A stretch of DNA of 64,000 nucleotides, from NCBI RefSeq assembly GCF_040678635.1, contig NZ_JBFATZ010000007.1:186001-250000 (forward strand). Direction: 5' to 3'. The position numbers and the translations under genes are program-made. Below, in pieces: positions 47,592-55,647 of this stretch. This stretch comes from Thermopolyspora sp040678635. Its GTDB lineage: Bacteria; Actinomycetota; Actinomycetes; Streptosporangiales; Streptosporangiaceae. A model generated the notes under the pieces. That model saw only the letters and a program-made list of their open reading frames with translations, was not told where the DNA came from and ran no database searches. Numbering within the stretch: position 1 is the stretch's first letter; every line of letters starts with the position of its first letter.

Positions 47592-47678
47592 ATGGCATCC
47601 GAGCCGCCCGCAGAGCCGCCCCCGTCCGCCGGGGCTCCCGCTCCGCGACGCCGTCGCGGCGGGGGCGTGGGCGGATGA
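47592..47678 (+). CDS. 28-codon ORF coupled to the next small gene
   Basis: ATG 47592 follows a near-ideal AGGAGGT ribosome site, the best in this area. The TGA overlaps the next ATG as ATGA. The peptide is Pro-rich in its first half and Arg/Gly-rich in its second, ending Gly-Val-Gly-Gly. The site next to dop makes the Gly-Gly end tempting, but it is too short and too low in complexity to be a ubiquitin-like modifier. A leader peptide for coupling is the simplest view. Confidence 0.4.
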   Translation: MASEPPAEPPPSAGAPAPRRRRGGGVGG

Positions 47679-47965
47679 GCGCGATCTGCCCGCACCTGCG
47701 GGCCGTGGCCAGCCAGGACATCGCCGGCGGCAACCGGTGGCGGGACGGCGAACGTGCCGACTACGTGGGGGAGATGGCGACGTTCTGGCTCTTCGGCCAC
47801 CGCTTCCCCGCGCCGTCGGCCGCGCCGCCGGTGCAGTACGTCTACGACCCCGACGCCGACGGCGGCTGGATCGACTACTACGTCTGCCGCGCCCACCGCC
47901 AGACCCTGTTCCGCGGTCTGCTCAACCTCGCCACCGGCCGGACGGAGGACCTCGGCGAGCCGTGA
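47675..47965 (+). CDS. Small conserved-looking protein downstream of dop
   Basis: The 96-residue soluble protein contains C-P-H-L near residue 5 and a second Cys in Y-Y-V-C-R-A-H-R near 71. The core is aromatic-rich: F-W-L-F-G-H-R-F and Y-V-Y-D-P-D-A-D-G-G-W. No family is recognised. Codon usage matches real genes. It is joined to the 28-codon ORF by ATGA and lies 38 bases before cobL, so it may be part of a dop operon. Confidence 0.6.
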   Translation: MSAICPHLRAVASQDIAGGNRWRDGERADYVGEMATFWLFGHRFPAPSAAPPVQYVYDPDADGGWIDYYVCRAHRQTLFRGLLNLATGRTEDLGEP

Positions 47966-48003
47966 GCGAGACGGCGGCCGTCCCGTGAAAGGGAAGACCC
48001 AGC

Positions 48004-49400
48004 ATGATCACCGTGGTCGGGCTCGACGGGACGCCCCTGCCCCCGCACGCCCGCGCCCGTCTGGCCGACGCCGATCTGGTCATCGGCGCCCCCGGCCACC
48101 TCTCCGCCGTACCGGCGCCCGAAACCGCCCGGCGGGTGACCGTCCAGGAAGGCGTGGACGTCCTCGACCTGATCGAGGAGGCTCTGGCGGACCTCCTCCG
48201 CAGCGCGGACACCGGCGCGACGGCGACGTCGGCGGCAGGGCCCCTGGGAGGGCCCACAGGAGGGCCCACCGGGGGACTCCCCGCCCGGCTCGCCGAGACC
48301 TTCCCCTCCGACACGGTCCGGATCGAACTGGGACGAACGGCGCGGGGCGCGGAGAGCGGGCCCGCGAACGTCGTCGTGCTCGCCACCGGGGATCCCGGCT
48401 TTTTCGGGATCGTGCGCGCCCTGCGAGAGCGGGGGCACTCGCCCGAGGTGCTGCCCGCGGTCTCGGTCGTCGCCCGCGCCTTCGCCAAAGCGGGGATCAA
48501 CTGGGAGGACGCGATCGTGGTGTCGGCGCGCGGCCGGGACTTCCGCCGCGCGGTGAACGTCTGCCGCGCGCACCGCAAGGTCGCCGTGCTCACCGGGCCG
48601 GGAGCCGGGCCGTCGGAGCTGGCCCGCGCGCTCGCGCCCTCCACCCCCCGGAGCCTGGTGGTGTGCGAGGACCTGGGCGGACCGGACGAACGGGTGTCCT
48701 GGCCGCGGCTCGGCGAGGCGACCACCCGCCCCTGGCGCAACCCCGACGTCGTGCTCGTGCTCGACCGCGGGCGTCAGGTCGGCGGCGGGCCCGGCTGGAT
48801 CGCCGGCGCCGCCCCCGGCCCGGAGGAGTGGGCGCTGCCCGCGGACGCGTTCGCGACCGGCGGACGGAGGCGGGTGACCGCGGAGGCGCGCGCCCTGGTC
48901 CTGGCCCGGCTCGGGCCGCGCCTGGGCGACCTGGTGTGGGACGTGGGCGCGGGCGACGGCGAGGTCGCGGTGGAGTGCGCCCGGCTCGGCGCGGCCGTGG
49001 TGGCGGTCGAGCGGGACGCCGCCGCGTGCGAGCGCATCCGCCGCAACGTCGTGGCCCATCGGGTCAAGGTGATGCTCTCCTGCGGCGTGGCCCGGCGGCG
49101 CTGGAGCCGCTCCCCGACCCGGACGCGGTCTTCGTGGGCGGCGGCGGGCCCGAGGTGATCGCCGCGTGCGCGGCGCGGAGGCCACGGGTGCTGGCCGCGG
49201 CCGTCGCCGCCGAGGACCGGGTGCCGCCCGTGGTGCGGGCGCTGCGCGAGCACGGCTACGCGGCCGAGGGGATATGCCTGCGGACCTCTCCGCTGAGCTT
49301 CTCCGGCGACCTCGGCCTCTCCGACCGGCCGGTACGGCAGGCCGAGCCCGACGGCCACGCGTTCCTTGTGTGGGGGCGTCCGGCCGAGCGGGGCCGCTGA
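48004..49400 (+). pseudogene. cobL: Precorrin-6Y C5,15-methyltransferase/decarboxylase, frameshifted
   Basis: CobL combines a CbiE-type methyltransferase (residues about 1-230) with a CbiT-type decarboxylating methyltransferase in cobalamin ring synthesis. The first frame runs 48004-49158 and contains V-W-D-V-G-A-G-D-G near residue 317, then turns to nonsense after about residue 362. The CbiT end A-L-E-P-L-P-D-P-D-A-V-F-V-G-G-G-G resumes in the -1 frame and ends at 49400. One extra C in the run at 49091-49093 would restore a 465-residue protein. A Gly/Pro-rich insertion occurs near residues 79-92. This is either a true pseudogene or a sequencing error in a C-run. No other cob gene is nearby. 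Confidence 0.82.
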
Positions 49401-49523
49401 CGAGGGGCACTCTGGCGGCCCGCCGTACCCGATCGTGACCCCGGCTGGCGTGATCATGGTGCTGGTCGGAGGGTCCTCCCCCCGGAGGGCAGGAGCGAAT
49501 CTACTTTGTAAAGGGGGTCGCGA

Positions 49524-49928
49524 TCAGAGCAGACCCAGGCCGAGCGTGAAGGTCCCAACCGCGAGGCAGACGCCGCCGAGGCCGGTCAGGTAGATCAGCT
49601 TGTTGGGCCTGGTGTCGCCGGGGCGCACCACGGACAGGAAGAAGCCCAGCGGCATCAGGATCGGGGCGGCCACCATGAGCGTGCGCACCAGTGCCTTCAG
49701 GCCGTCGGACAGGTCCGTCTGGTCCACGTACAGGAGGGCGACGAGGGCGAAGATCACCAACACTCCGGCGTGGGCGTGGCCGGCGCGCCAGAGGCCGCGT
49801 CGTACCGGGTTGTCCAGGTAGCCGGGGAGGCGGCGGCCGATGTGGGCGAGCAGGGAGAAGCCGCCGATCGCGATGGTGAAGACGGTGAGCAGGACCACGC
49901 CCGCGGTGGTCAGGGATGCGGAGGACAT
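49524..49928 (-). CDS. Four-helix membrane protein under a repeated-dyad operator
   Basis: The 134-residue protein has four hydrophobic helices (about 8-28, 53-68, 82-100 and 112-132) with a conserved-looking H-I-G-R-R-L-P-G-Y between the first two and G-H-A-H-A-G at the start of helix two. No function is known. ATG 49928 is preceded on the minus strand by GAGAGG. The operator at 49946-49990 overlaps its expected promoter, so expression is likely repressed by a MarR- or TetR-type protein encoded elsewhere. Confidence 0.75.
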   Translation of the reverse strand: MSSASLTTAGVVLLTVFTIAIGGFSLLAHIGRRLPGYLDNPVRRGLWRAGHAHAGVLVIFALVALLYVDQTDLSDGLKALVRTLMVAAPILMPLGFFLSVVRPGDTRPNKLIYLTGLGGVCLAVGTFTLGLGLL

Positions 49929-49945
49929 GGCTGCGCCTCTCTTGA

Positions 49946-49990
49946 TTGGACAGCAACGCTATCCAATTGTTGGATAGGGAAGCTATCCAG
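49946..49990. promoter_or_regulatory. Tandem dyad operator
   Basis: Half-sites TTGGACAG (49946), CTATCCAA (49959), TTGGATAG (49970) and CTATCCAG (49983) form two copies of TTGGAYAG-N5-CTATCCAR, separated by three bases with a 24-bp period. The array begins 18 bases before the membrane gene's start codon. The local AT content is high for this genome. Confidence 0.75.
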
Positions 49991-50150
49991 TCAAGTCGCA
50001 CTTGCTTTCGCGGCGGGACGTCGGGTTGTCTGGCGGTCACGACAACGTCCTTCCGGACCGGCGGGAAGCGCGCGGGACGATCCGCGGGGAATGTCGTCCG
50101 GTTCGGGGAAGATATACAGGACAGGGTCCCCCAAGCTGGAGGTGTCGTAG

Positions 50151-50360
50151 ATGGCAACCAGGGACACGGGCGGTCAGAAGCAGGCCGGTCGGCGCGATCA
50201 AGAGGTCGACGAGACCGAGGTGCAGGACACTACCGACGTCCAGGAGCGGCAGGAGAAGCTCACCGACGACGTCGACGCGATCCTCGACGAGATCGACGAG
50301 GTTCTGGAGGAGAACGCGGAGGAGTTCGTCCGCTCCTACGTCCAGAAGGGCGGTCAGTAG
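50151..50360 (+). CDS. pup: Prokaryotic ubiquitin-like protein Pup
   Basis: Pup is the 69-residue, largely disordered protein tag for proteasomal degradation. It has a charged N-terminus, a central helix region that binds the ring ATPase coiled coil (about 25-55), and ends Val-Gln-Lys-Gly-Gly-Gln. The terminal Gln means it must be deamidated by Dop before PafA can ligate it to lysines. ATG 50151 follows GGAGGT. It precedes prcB by an unusually long 638-base gap, so it probably has its own transcript. Confidence 0.97.
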   Translation: MATRDTGGQKQAGRRDQEVDETEVQDTTDVQERQEKLTDDVDAILDEIDEVLEENAEEFVRSYVQKGGQ

Positions 50361-50998
50361 GACGACGGCGGACGAGGAGTCCGGGGGAGAGGACCTACGT
50401 GCTTGAAGGGGATGAGCGGGAGCCAGGGCCGGAAGGCGGCGACGCCGTTCGCCGGGTTCGGTCCGATCCCCCGCGTCACGGGGTGGGGCGGTGCCTGAGG
50501 CGCAGCGCCCTGTCGCGCGACCGACCGCCGGCCCGCCCGGGGCCGCGGGGCGAGGCCGCGCCGATGGACGACCGGGAAAGGAACGCGCCTCGCGGCGTTC
50601 GCGGCGGGATCCATCTCGCCGGCTGAGCGTCGCGACGGGTACAAGGGCGTAGCGGCGACCGTGCCGTTGCGCCGACGATCTCGAACGGGAGAGGGGCCCG
50701 CCGAGCACGTTGGCCAGACGTGCGGAGGCGGGCCCGTCCGCGTCCGCGGGCGGTCCGGCGCGCCGGCCGGGCCGACTCCCCGCCGACGCCCTGACGACTC
50801 CATGCCGACTCCATGCCGACTCCCCGACGACTCACCGCGTAAAAGTTCGGTTCGGTGTGGAGAAGAAATCACGCCGGTCGGCGATGCGCGTTGCATCTGG
50901 GGCCAAACTTCGCGCTGAGCTGATCGGGGCGAGTGCGAGCGGCTCGACAACATGAGTAGTGTCAGGGCGTAACACTTGGATCGTTTGGAGGGAGTCGC
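50361..50998 (+). other. Long gap between pup and prcB
   Basis: In many actinobacteria pup is directly followed by prcB, sometimes with one gene between. Here 638 bases hold no recognisable gene. A 75-codon frame from GTG 50399 to 50626 has AGAGGA upstream and is Arg/Pro/Gly-rich without family character. Short repeats of gactccatgcc lie near 50797-50830. A possible promoter TAGTGT (50957-50962) and dyad AGTGT/ACACT (50958-50976) precede prcB. Confidence 0.5.
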
Positions 50999-51835
50999 GT
51001 GGCACCACAACAGGGCTGGATGAATCCGATGATGCTCGACACGGGCAGCCCATCGTTCACCGAGTTCCTCGGCTCATACGCCCCCCACCTCCTGCCCTGG
51101 AACCGGGAGGTTCCGGCGGTGCCGGTCGGTGACCAGATTCCGCACGCGACGACGATCGTCGCCGCGACGTTCGAGGGCGGCGTGGTGATGGCGGGGGACC
51201 GGCGGGCGACCTCCGGCAACATGATCTCCCAGCGCGACATCGAGAAGGTGTTCCGCACCGACGAGTACTCCTGCGTGGGCATCGCCGGCACCGCCAGCAT
51301 GGGCATCGAGCTGGCCCGGCTGTACTGCGTGGAGCTGGAGCACTACGAGAAGCGTGAGCTGCGCGAGCTGTCGGCCGAGGGCAAGGCGAACCGGCTCGCC
51401 ACGATGATCCGCGGCAACCTGCCGATGGCGATGCAGGGGCTGGCGGTCGTGCCGATCTTCGCCGCCTACGACCTCGACCAGGGGGCCGGGCGCATCTTCA
51501 GCTTCGACGTCGGCGGCGGGCCGTACGAGCAGCGGCAGTACGCGTCGATCGGCTCGGGTTCGATCTTCGCGAGGGGCGCGCTGAAGAAGCTGTACCGCGA
51601 CGGCGCGTCGGCCGAGGACACCGTGCTGGTGTGCCTGCAGTCCCTGTACGACGCGGCCGACGACGACTCGGCGACCGGCGGCCCGGACGTGAGCCGGAAG
51701 ATCTACCCGGTGGTCGCGGTGATCGACGACGAGGGCTTCCGCAGGCTGTCCGACGAGGAGGTGGAGGCGCACGTGCGGTCGCTGCTGGAGGGCCGCCTGC
51801 GGGCTCCCGACGGCCCGCACGCCCCGCTGCGCTAG
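50999..51835 (+). CDS. prcB: 20S proteasome beta subunit
   Basis: PrcB is the catalytic subunit. The 278-residue precursor carries a propeptide of 50 residues. Cleavage before Thr51 in H-A-T-T-I-V-A exposes the nucleophile. The following G-G-V-V-M-A-G-D-R-R-A-T and the catalytic Lys in D-I-E-K-V-F are conserved. GTG 50999 follows GGAGGGAG. The C-terminus is about normal length. It is followed 51 bases later by prcA in the same operon. Confidence 0.97.
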   Translation: MAPQQGWMNPMMLDTGSPSFTEFLGSYAPHLLPWNREVPAVPVGDQIPHATTIVAATFEGGVVMAGDRRATSGNMISQRDIEKVFRTDEYSCVGIAGTASMGIELARLYCVELEHYEKRELRELSAEGKANRLATMIRGNLPMAMQGLAVVPIFAAYDLDQGAGRIFSFDVGGGPYEQRQYASIGSGSIFARGALKKLYRDGASAEDTVLVCLQSLYDAADDDSATGGPDVSRKIYPVVAVIDDEGFRRLSDEEVEAHVRSLLEGRLRAPDGPHAPLR

Positions 51836-51886
51836 CCCTGCCGCGCCAGATCACCCCGAGCACACCACTTCGAGAGGAACGCCACG

Positions 51887-52693
51887 GTGTCCATCCCGTT
51901 TGGATATGTCCCCGCCGAGCAGCAGATGCGGGACAAGGCGGACTACGCGCGCAAGGGGATCGCGCGGGGCCGCAGTTCGGTCGTGCTGCAGTACGAGAAC
52001 GGGATCCTGCTCGTCGCGCACAACGCGTCCCGGGCACTACGCAAGATCAGTGAGATTTACGACCGCATCGCCTTCGCGGCCGTGGGCCGGTACAACGAGT
52101 TCGAGGCGCTGCGGCTCGCCGGCATCCGCTACGCCGACGTCAACGGCTACAACTACGACCGGGCCGACGTCACCGGCCGCGGCCTCGCCAACCTCTACGC
52201 GCAGCAGCTCGGCATGATCTTCACCGACTCGATCAAGCCGTTCGAGGTGGAGATCGTCGTCGCCGAGGTGGGCGACAGCGCCGAGGAGGACCAGATCTAC
52301 CGGCTCACCTTCGACGGATCGGTTCAGGACGAGCACGGCGGCATCGCCATGGGCGGCCAGGCCGACGCGGTGGCGACGCGGCTCAAGGAGCACTACCGCG
52401 AGGGCATGACGCTGGAGGAGGCGCTGCGAGCGGCCCTGCTGGCGCTCACCGAGCCCGGCGGCGACCCGCTCCCGACCAGCCAGCTCGAAGTGGCGATCCT
52501 CGACCGCAACCGGCCGCAGCGCAAGTTCGTGCGCCTGGTCGGCCCCCGCCTGGAGCGGCTGCTCGCGGCCGGGAAACCGGCCGGGCCGCCCGCGCAGGAG
52601 GCTTCGGCCGAGTCCGCCGGGGGCGGCCAGGCGCCGCCGACCGCGCCGCCCACCGCGCCCGAGGGGGAGATCGATACCGGTTCCGGGGAGTAG
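51887..52693 (+). CDS. prcA: 20S proteasome alpha subunit
   Basis: PrcA forms the outer gating rings of the core. The 268-residue protein opens with the gating segment M-S-I-P-F-G-Y-V-P-A-E-Q-Q-M-R-D-K, then alpha-subunit helix H0 and the fold through A-R-K-G-I-A-R-G. The last 40 residues are Ala/Gly/Pro-rich and variable, as in other actinobacteria. GTG 51887 follows GAGAGGA. pafA begins 91 bases later with its own probable promoter. Confidence 0.97.
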   Translation: MSIPFGYVPAEQQMRDKADYARKGIARGRSSVVLQYENGILLVAHNASRALRKISEIYDRIAFAAVGRYNEFEALRLAGIRYADVNGYNYDRADVTGRGLANLYAQQLGMIFTDSIKPFEVEIVVAEVGDSAEEDQIYRLTFDGSVQDEHGGIAMGGQADAVATRLKEHYREGMTLEEALRAALLALTEPGGDPLPTSQLEVAILDRNRPQRKFVRLVGPRLERLLAAGKPAGPPAQEASAESAGGGQAPPTAPPTAPEGEIDTGSGE

Positions 52694-52772
52694 ACGCCCC
52701 ACATCGCGGGCACGCCGTACGGCAGGTTCTTCCCGACAACAAAGATCTTCCGCGCTGTGAGCGTGGGGAGAA

Positions 52773-52778
52773 TAGTGT
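52773..52778 (+). promoter_or_regulatory. Candidate -10 hexamer for leaderless pafA
   Basis: TAGTGT lies six bases before the pafA ATG. This suggests pafA has a separate leaderless transcript in addition to readthrough from prcA. Confidence 0.45.
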
Positions 52779-52784
52779 GAGGTA

Positions 52785-54143
52785 ATGGATCGTCGCATCT
52801 TCGGCCTGGAGAACGAGTACGGCGTTACGTGCGTCTTCCGGGGGCAGCGCCGCCTGTCCCCGGACGAGGTGGCCCGGTACCTGTTCCGGCGGGTCGTGTC
52901 CTGGGGCCGGTCGAGCAACGTGTTCCTGCGCAACGGCGCCCGGCTCTATCTGGACGTCGGCAGTCATCCCGAGTACGCCACGCCCGAGTGTGACAACGTC
53001 GTGGAGCTGGTCACCCACGACAAGGCGGGGGAGCGCATCCTGGAGGGCCTGCTCGTGGACGCCGAGAAGCGTCTGCGCGAGGAGGGCATCGCCGGGGACA
53101 TCTACCTGTTCAAGAACAACACCGACTCGGCCGGAAACTCCTACGGCTGCCACGAGAACTACCTGGTGGGGCGGCACGGAGAGTTCGGGCGGCTGGCCGA
53201 TGTGCTCATCCCGTTCCTGGTGACCCGCCAGATCATCTGCGGGGCCGGCAAGGTGCTGCAGACGCCGCGTGGAGCGGTCTACTGCGTCTCCCAGCGGGCC
53301 GAGCACATCTGGGAGGGCGTGTCGTCGGCGACGACCCGGTCCCGCCCGATCATCAACACCCGCGACGAGCCGCACGCCGACGCCGAGCGCTTCCGGCGCC
53401 TGCACGTCATCGTCGGCGACTCCAACATGAGCGAGACCACCATGCTGCTCAAGGTCGGCGCCACCGACCTGGTGCTGCGCATGGTCGAGGCCGGCGTGGT
53501 GATGCGCGACCTCAGCCTGGAGAACCCGATCCGGGCGATCCGCGAGGTCTCGCATGACATGACCGGCAGGCGGCGGGTACGGCTCGCCAACGGCCGGGAG
53601 GCGTCCTCGCTGGAGATCCAGCAGGAGTACCTGGGCAAGGCCAAGGACTTCGTGGACCGGCGCGGCGGCGACGTGATCGCCCGGCGGGTGCTCGACCTGT
53701 GGGAGCGCACCCTGCGCGCGGTGGAGACGGGCGACCTCGACCTGGTCTCCCGCGAGATCGACTGGGTCACCAAGTACCAGATGATCGAGCGCTACCGCCG
53801 CAAGTACGACCTGCCGCTGTCCTCGCCGCGGGTGGCCCAGCTCGACCTGGCGTACCACGACGTGCATCGCAAGCGCGGGCTGTTCTACCTGCTGCAGAAG
53901 CGCGGCGCGGTGGAGCGGGTGGCCTCCGACATCAAGATCTTCGAGGCGAAGTCGGTGCCGCCGCAGACGACCCGGGCGCGGCTGCGCGGCGAGTTCATCC
54001 GCAAGGCCCAGGAGAAGCGGCGGGACTTCACCGTCGACTGGGTGCACCTGAAGCTGAACGACCAGGCGCAGCGCACGGTGCTGTGCAAGGACCCGTTCCG
54101 CAGCGTGGACGAGCGCGTGGACAAGCTCATCGCGGGCATGTGA
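52785..54143 (+). CDS. pafA: Pup-protein ligase
   Basis: PafA uses ATP to join the C-terminal Glu of deamidated Pup to substrate lysines. The 452-residue protein has the metal motif G-L-E-N-E-Y-G at residues 6-12, H-P-E-Y-A-T-P-E-C near 65 and N-N-T-D-S-A-G near 110. It lacks the N-terminal insertion found in Dop, which fixes the assignment. A six-unit repeat and a long hairpin follow its stop. Confidence 0.97.
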   Translation: MDRRIFGLENEYGVTCVFRGQRRLSPDEVARYLFRRVVSWGRSSNVFLRNGARLYLDVGSHPEYATPECDNVVELVTHDKAGERILEGLLVDAEKRLREEGIAGDIYLFKNNTDSAGNSYGCHENYLVGRHGEFGRLADVLIPFLVTRQIICGAGKVLQTPRGAVYCVSQRAEHIWEGVSSATTRSRPIINTRDEPHADAERFRRLHVIVGDSNMSETTMLLKVGATDLVLRMVEAGVVMRDLSLENPIRAIREVSHDMTGRRRVRLANGREASSLEIQQEYLGKAKDFVDRRGGDVIARRVLDLWERTLRAVETGDLDLVSREIDWVTKYQMIERYRRKYDLPLSSPRVAQLDLAYHDVHRKRGLFYLLQKRGAVERVASDIKIFEAKSVPPQTTRARLRGEFIRKAQEKRRDFTVDWVHLKLNDQAQRTVLCKDPFRSVDERVDKLIAGM

Positions 54144-54148
54144 CGCGC

Positions 54149-54226
54149 GGGGTCGCTTTTCGGGGTCGCACCTCGGGGTCGCACCTCGGAGTGGCATCTC
54201 GGGGTCGCATCTCGGAGTGGCATTTC
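54149..54226. repeat. Six 13-bp tandem repeats after pafA
   Basis: Units based on GGGGTCGCACCTC follow the stop by five bases and alternate with GGAGTGGCATCTC variants. The array is non-coding and ends just before a terminator hairpin. Confidence 0.85.
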
Positions 54227-54228
54227 GG

Positions 54229-54290
54229 CGGCCCCGGCCACGGCGCCGCGACGATCGCTCGGCGATCGCACGGCGCACCGGCCGGGGCCG
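54229..54290 (+). terminator. Terminator hairpin of the proteasome operon
   Basis: Perfect 11-bp outer arms (CGGCCCCGGCC and GGCCGGGGCCG) enclose a 40-base region that contains further partial pairing around gatcg. It probably ends the prcB-prcA-pafA transcript. Confidence 0.65.
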
Positions 54291-54406
54291 TCTGACGCCG
54301 ACGTATCCGGCACCGGGTTGACGTCGCCTGTCAGCGATTTTCAGCAACGTCGGGTAGTGTGGCGCCGACCTGAACGTCTGACTCCCATGTTCCCGAGGAA
54401 ATATTC

Positions 54407-55405
54407 ATGCGCCGACTGGCCGTACTCGCCGCCTCCGTCTCGCTGCTGTTCGCCGCCGCCTGTGGCGGCTCGGGGGGTGGTGATGCGACCAAGGGCGCCG
54501 AATCCTCGGCGTCGTCGGCGGCGTCGGCCTCCGCCGCCCCCGTCGGCCCGCCGGCCGCCGTGGACGACCTCAAGGTCACCGGCGACGCGGGCAAGAAACC
54601 ACAGGTGAGCTTCCCGCCGGGCACGCCGCCCGCCACCTCCTCCGCCAAGACGATCAAGGAGGGTGACGGCGACGCCATCAAGTCCGGCGACAACGTGGTG
54701 GTGAACCTCACCGCCTTCAACTGGGACGGCAAGACCAACGCGATGGTCGGGTCCACCTACGACGAGGGCTCCCCGCAGATGCTCAAGGTGGGCGACACCC
54801 TGCCGAAGATCATCCACACCGCGTTCCAGAACGCCAAGGTCGGCGAGCGGTTCTTCGCCGTCGTCGCGATCGACAGCCTCAGCCCCGAGCAGCTCCAGCA
54901 GGCCAAGGCCCAGGGCACCGACAAGACCGCCAGCCTGTACGTCGTGGACGTCCTGGGCACCTCCAAGACCAAGGCCGCCAAGGGCGAGGCCGTCAAGCTC
55001 GACATCAAGGGCATCACCTTGGAGAACCCGGGCGGCGAGGCCGCGCCCAAGCTGACCACCAAGACCGACGTGCCCGCGCCCACCGATCTCGTCGCGAAGA
55101 CCGTCATCAAGGGCGACGGTCCCAAGGTGAAGTCCGGGCAGGCGGTGATCGTGCAGTACACCGGCAAGATCTGGGGCACCGACAAGGAGTTCGACAGCAG
55201 CTGGACCCGCGGCGACCCGGTGATGTTCCAGATCGGCACCGGCAAGGTCATCAAGGGCTGGGACCAGGGCCTGGTCGGCGTCCCGGTGGGGAGCCGCGTG
55301 GTGCTGGCGATCCCGCCGAAGCTCGGCTACGGCGAGCAGGGCCAGGGCGAGATCAAGGGCACCGACACCCTGGTCTTCGTCGTGGACGTCCTCGAGGCCT
55401 ACTGA
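54407..55405 (+). CDS. FKBP-type peptidyl-prolyl isomerase lipoprotein
   Basis: This is an extracytoplasmic lipoprotein of 332 residues. The signal peptide ends A-A-A-C with Cys19. A Ser/Ala linker follows. Two FKBP-like domains are present. The first (about 75-190) is degenerate. The second (about 220-332) has V-I-V-Q-Y-T-G, G-K-V-I-K-G-W-D-Q-G-L-V-G and P-P-K-L-G-Y-G, with most active-site residues. It would assist folding of secreted proteins. TAGTGT at 54355-54360 is a possible -10 for its promoter. The position downstream of pafA is conserved in actinobacteria, but a functional link with the proteasome is not known. Confidence 0.92.
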   Translation: MRRLAVLAASVSLLFAAACGGSGGGDATKGAESSASSAASASAAPVGPPAAVDDLKVTGDAGKKPQVSFPPGTPPATSSAKTIKEGDGDAIKSGDNVVVNLTAFNWDGKTNAMVGSTYDEGSPQMLKVGDTLPKIIHTAFQNAKVGERFFAVVAIDSLSPEQLQQAKAQGTDKTASLYVVDVLGTSKTKAAKGEAVKLDIKGITLENPGGEAAPKLTTKTDVPAPTDLVAKTVIKGDGPKVKSGQAVIVQYTGKIWGTDKEFDSSWTRGDPVMFQIGTGKVIKGWDQGLVGVPVGSRVVLAIPPKLGYGEQGQGEIKGTDTLVFVVDVLEAY

Positions 55406-55635
55406 CCGACCCGCGCCCGGCCCGCCCCTGCGCGCGCCGGGCCCCCTGCGCGCGCCCGGCCCGCGCCCGGCCCGCAGGGACGCGTACGGCTTTCCACCGA
55501 ACGCCCGGAGGGCTCCCCGGACCCCTCCGGGCGTTCGGCTGCCCGGAGACCGCCACGGCGGCCTTCCGGCCCATCGACGGGGGCCTGTGGAGGCCGTGGC
55601 GACCGTGGCCGGGCCGGGCGGACACGCGGCGGTCC

Positions 55636-55641
55636 TAGACT
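55636..55641 (+). promoter_or_regulatory. Candidate -10 hexamer for the leaderless HTH gene
   Basis: TAGACT lies six bases before the GTG start and there is no ribosome site. The 242-base gap from the FKBP gene contains GC-rich repeats of gcgcccggcc near 55420-55470. Confidence 0.4.
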
Positions 55642-55647
55642 CGTGGC

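Noticed and set aside
47592..47678. The 28-residue peptide as a second ubiquitin-like modifier because it ends Gly-Gly and lies beside dop.
   Set aside because: It is far too short and low in complexity, and Pup itself ends Gly-Gly-Gln; only coupling is supported.
50399..50626. A 75-codon frame between pup and prcB with a fair ribosome site.
   Set aside because: Its Arg/Pro/Gly composition and mixed codon usage look like non-coding GC-rich DNA; kept only as a note in the gap entry.
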